Position numbers and translations under genes: made by a program. This document shows, piece by piece, positions 63,937-64,000 of a DNA stretch of 64,000 bases (position 1 is its first letter; the number at the start of each line of letters is the position of its first letter). The notes beneath the pieces are model-generated. The model was given only the letters and a program-made list of their open reading frames with translations. It was not told where the DNA came from and did not search any database. Location: contig JAVCCM010000168.1 of assembly GCA_030765455.1 (NCBI GenBank), forward strand, positions 1-64,000. Direction: 5' to 3'. Source of the DNA: Candidatus Electryonea clarkiae (GTDB taxonomy: Bacteria > Electryoneota > Electryoneia > Electryoneales > Electryoneaceae).

Positions 63937-64000
63937 ATGAAACGAAAATTGCCAAAAGTACTTGTTCTAATTGCGGTAGCTGCTGCTGTTACTGCAGTAA
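63937..64000 (+). CDS. 5' end of an exported or membrane protein (cut by window edge)
   Basis: ATG at 63937 opens a frame running off the window: MKRKLPKVLVLIAVAAAVTA, a Lys/Arg-rich start followed by a hydrophobic segment, as in a signal peptide or signal anchor. After a CDF exporter a membrane-fusion (HlyD-type) protein would be a natural guess but nothing shows it. The gap 63602-63936 before it holds no gene I can support. Confidence 0.5.
   Translation, partial: MKRKLPKVLVLIAVAAAVTAV

Overview
The window looks like a contig from an uncultured, diderm (Gram-negative-type) bacterium of the FCB superphylum (Zixibacteria / Marinimicrobia / Cloacimonadota / KSB1-like lineages are the natural comparisons; the exact phylum is inference). 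The evidence is a set of very large secreted proteins that all end in the same type IX secretion (T9SS)-type C-terminal domain (YPNPFN ... LGREV ... SSGIYF ... RKVVLxK), a TonB-dependent receptor with a carboxypeptidase-regulatory-like N-terminus, a gingipain-family protein and a tricorn-like protease, with moderate GC. No T9SS machinery gene is in view, and I found no rRNA, tRNA or CRISPR array.

Layout. 1-9.3 kb: a cluster of T9SS-tailed surface proteins and their wreckage: a broken fragment, an LVIVD-repeat protein, a 1792-residue C25-family protein whose His/Cys catalytic pair appears to be lost, a 22-codon orphan tail, and a protease reduced by internal deletion to its propeptide plus sorting tail. 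9.4-11.5 kb: DUF4390 protein coupled to an NtrY-like sensor kinase. 11.4-12.2 kb: a 19-bp tandem repeat, then a RAYT/IS200-like Y1 transposase gene bracketed by inverted REP palindromes. 12.5-15.9 kb: tricorn protease homologue. 16-24 kb: minus-strand genes (a glycosyltransferase cut by an in-frame stop, yebC, a B12-binding mutase subunit, a PAS/GAF hybrid kinase, a membrane EEP hydrolase) plus a plus-strand orphan MoxR ATPase. 24.4-32.2 kb: a double-PDZ protein, a TonB-dependent receptor, an FG-GAP/OB-fold T9SS protein and a small OMP. 32.8-40 kb: another FG-GAP T9SS protein, an exported Memo-AMMECR1 fusion, another LVIVD T9SS protein. 40-51.8 kb: housekeeping-like runs (membrane spermidine-synthase-like protein; FlgT-like / UbiA / Maf / RodZ-like / OMP run; a possible deoxyhypusine-synthase-like protein; miaB-lapA; zinc ribbon-YkgJ).

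51.8-57.4 kb is an accessory island: an RHH-MazF toxin-antitoxin pair bracketed by near-identical terminator hairpins, a VapBC pair with a palindromic operator, and a 1289-residue protein with the domain order of mammalian soluble adenylyl cyclase (two cyclase domains, NTPase, ten 42-residue TPRs). 57.5-61 kb is an arsenic operon (arsR, ArsP-type permease, trmO-like, mini-thioredoxin, acr3), with the same 22-bp palindrome in front of arsR and of the permease. 61-64 kb carries an FmdE-like protein, a TauE/SafE permease, a CDF cation exporter and the first codons of an exported or membrane protein cut by the window edge.

Intergenic space holds several families of REP-like palindromes and a cgcaaag-type dispersed repeat in three copies, indicating a genome rich in small dispersed repeats. 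All family calls come from reading motifs by eye; none was checked by a database search.
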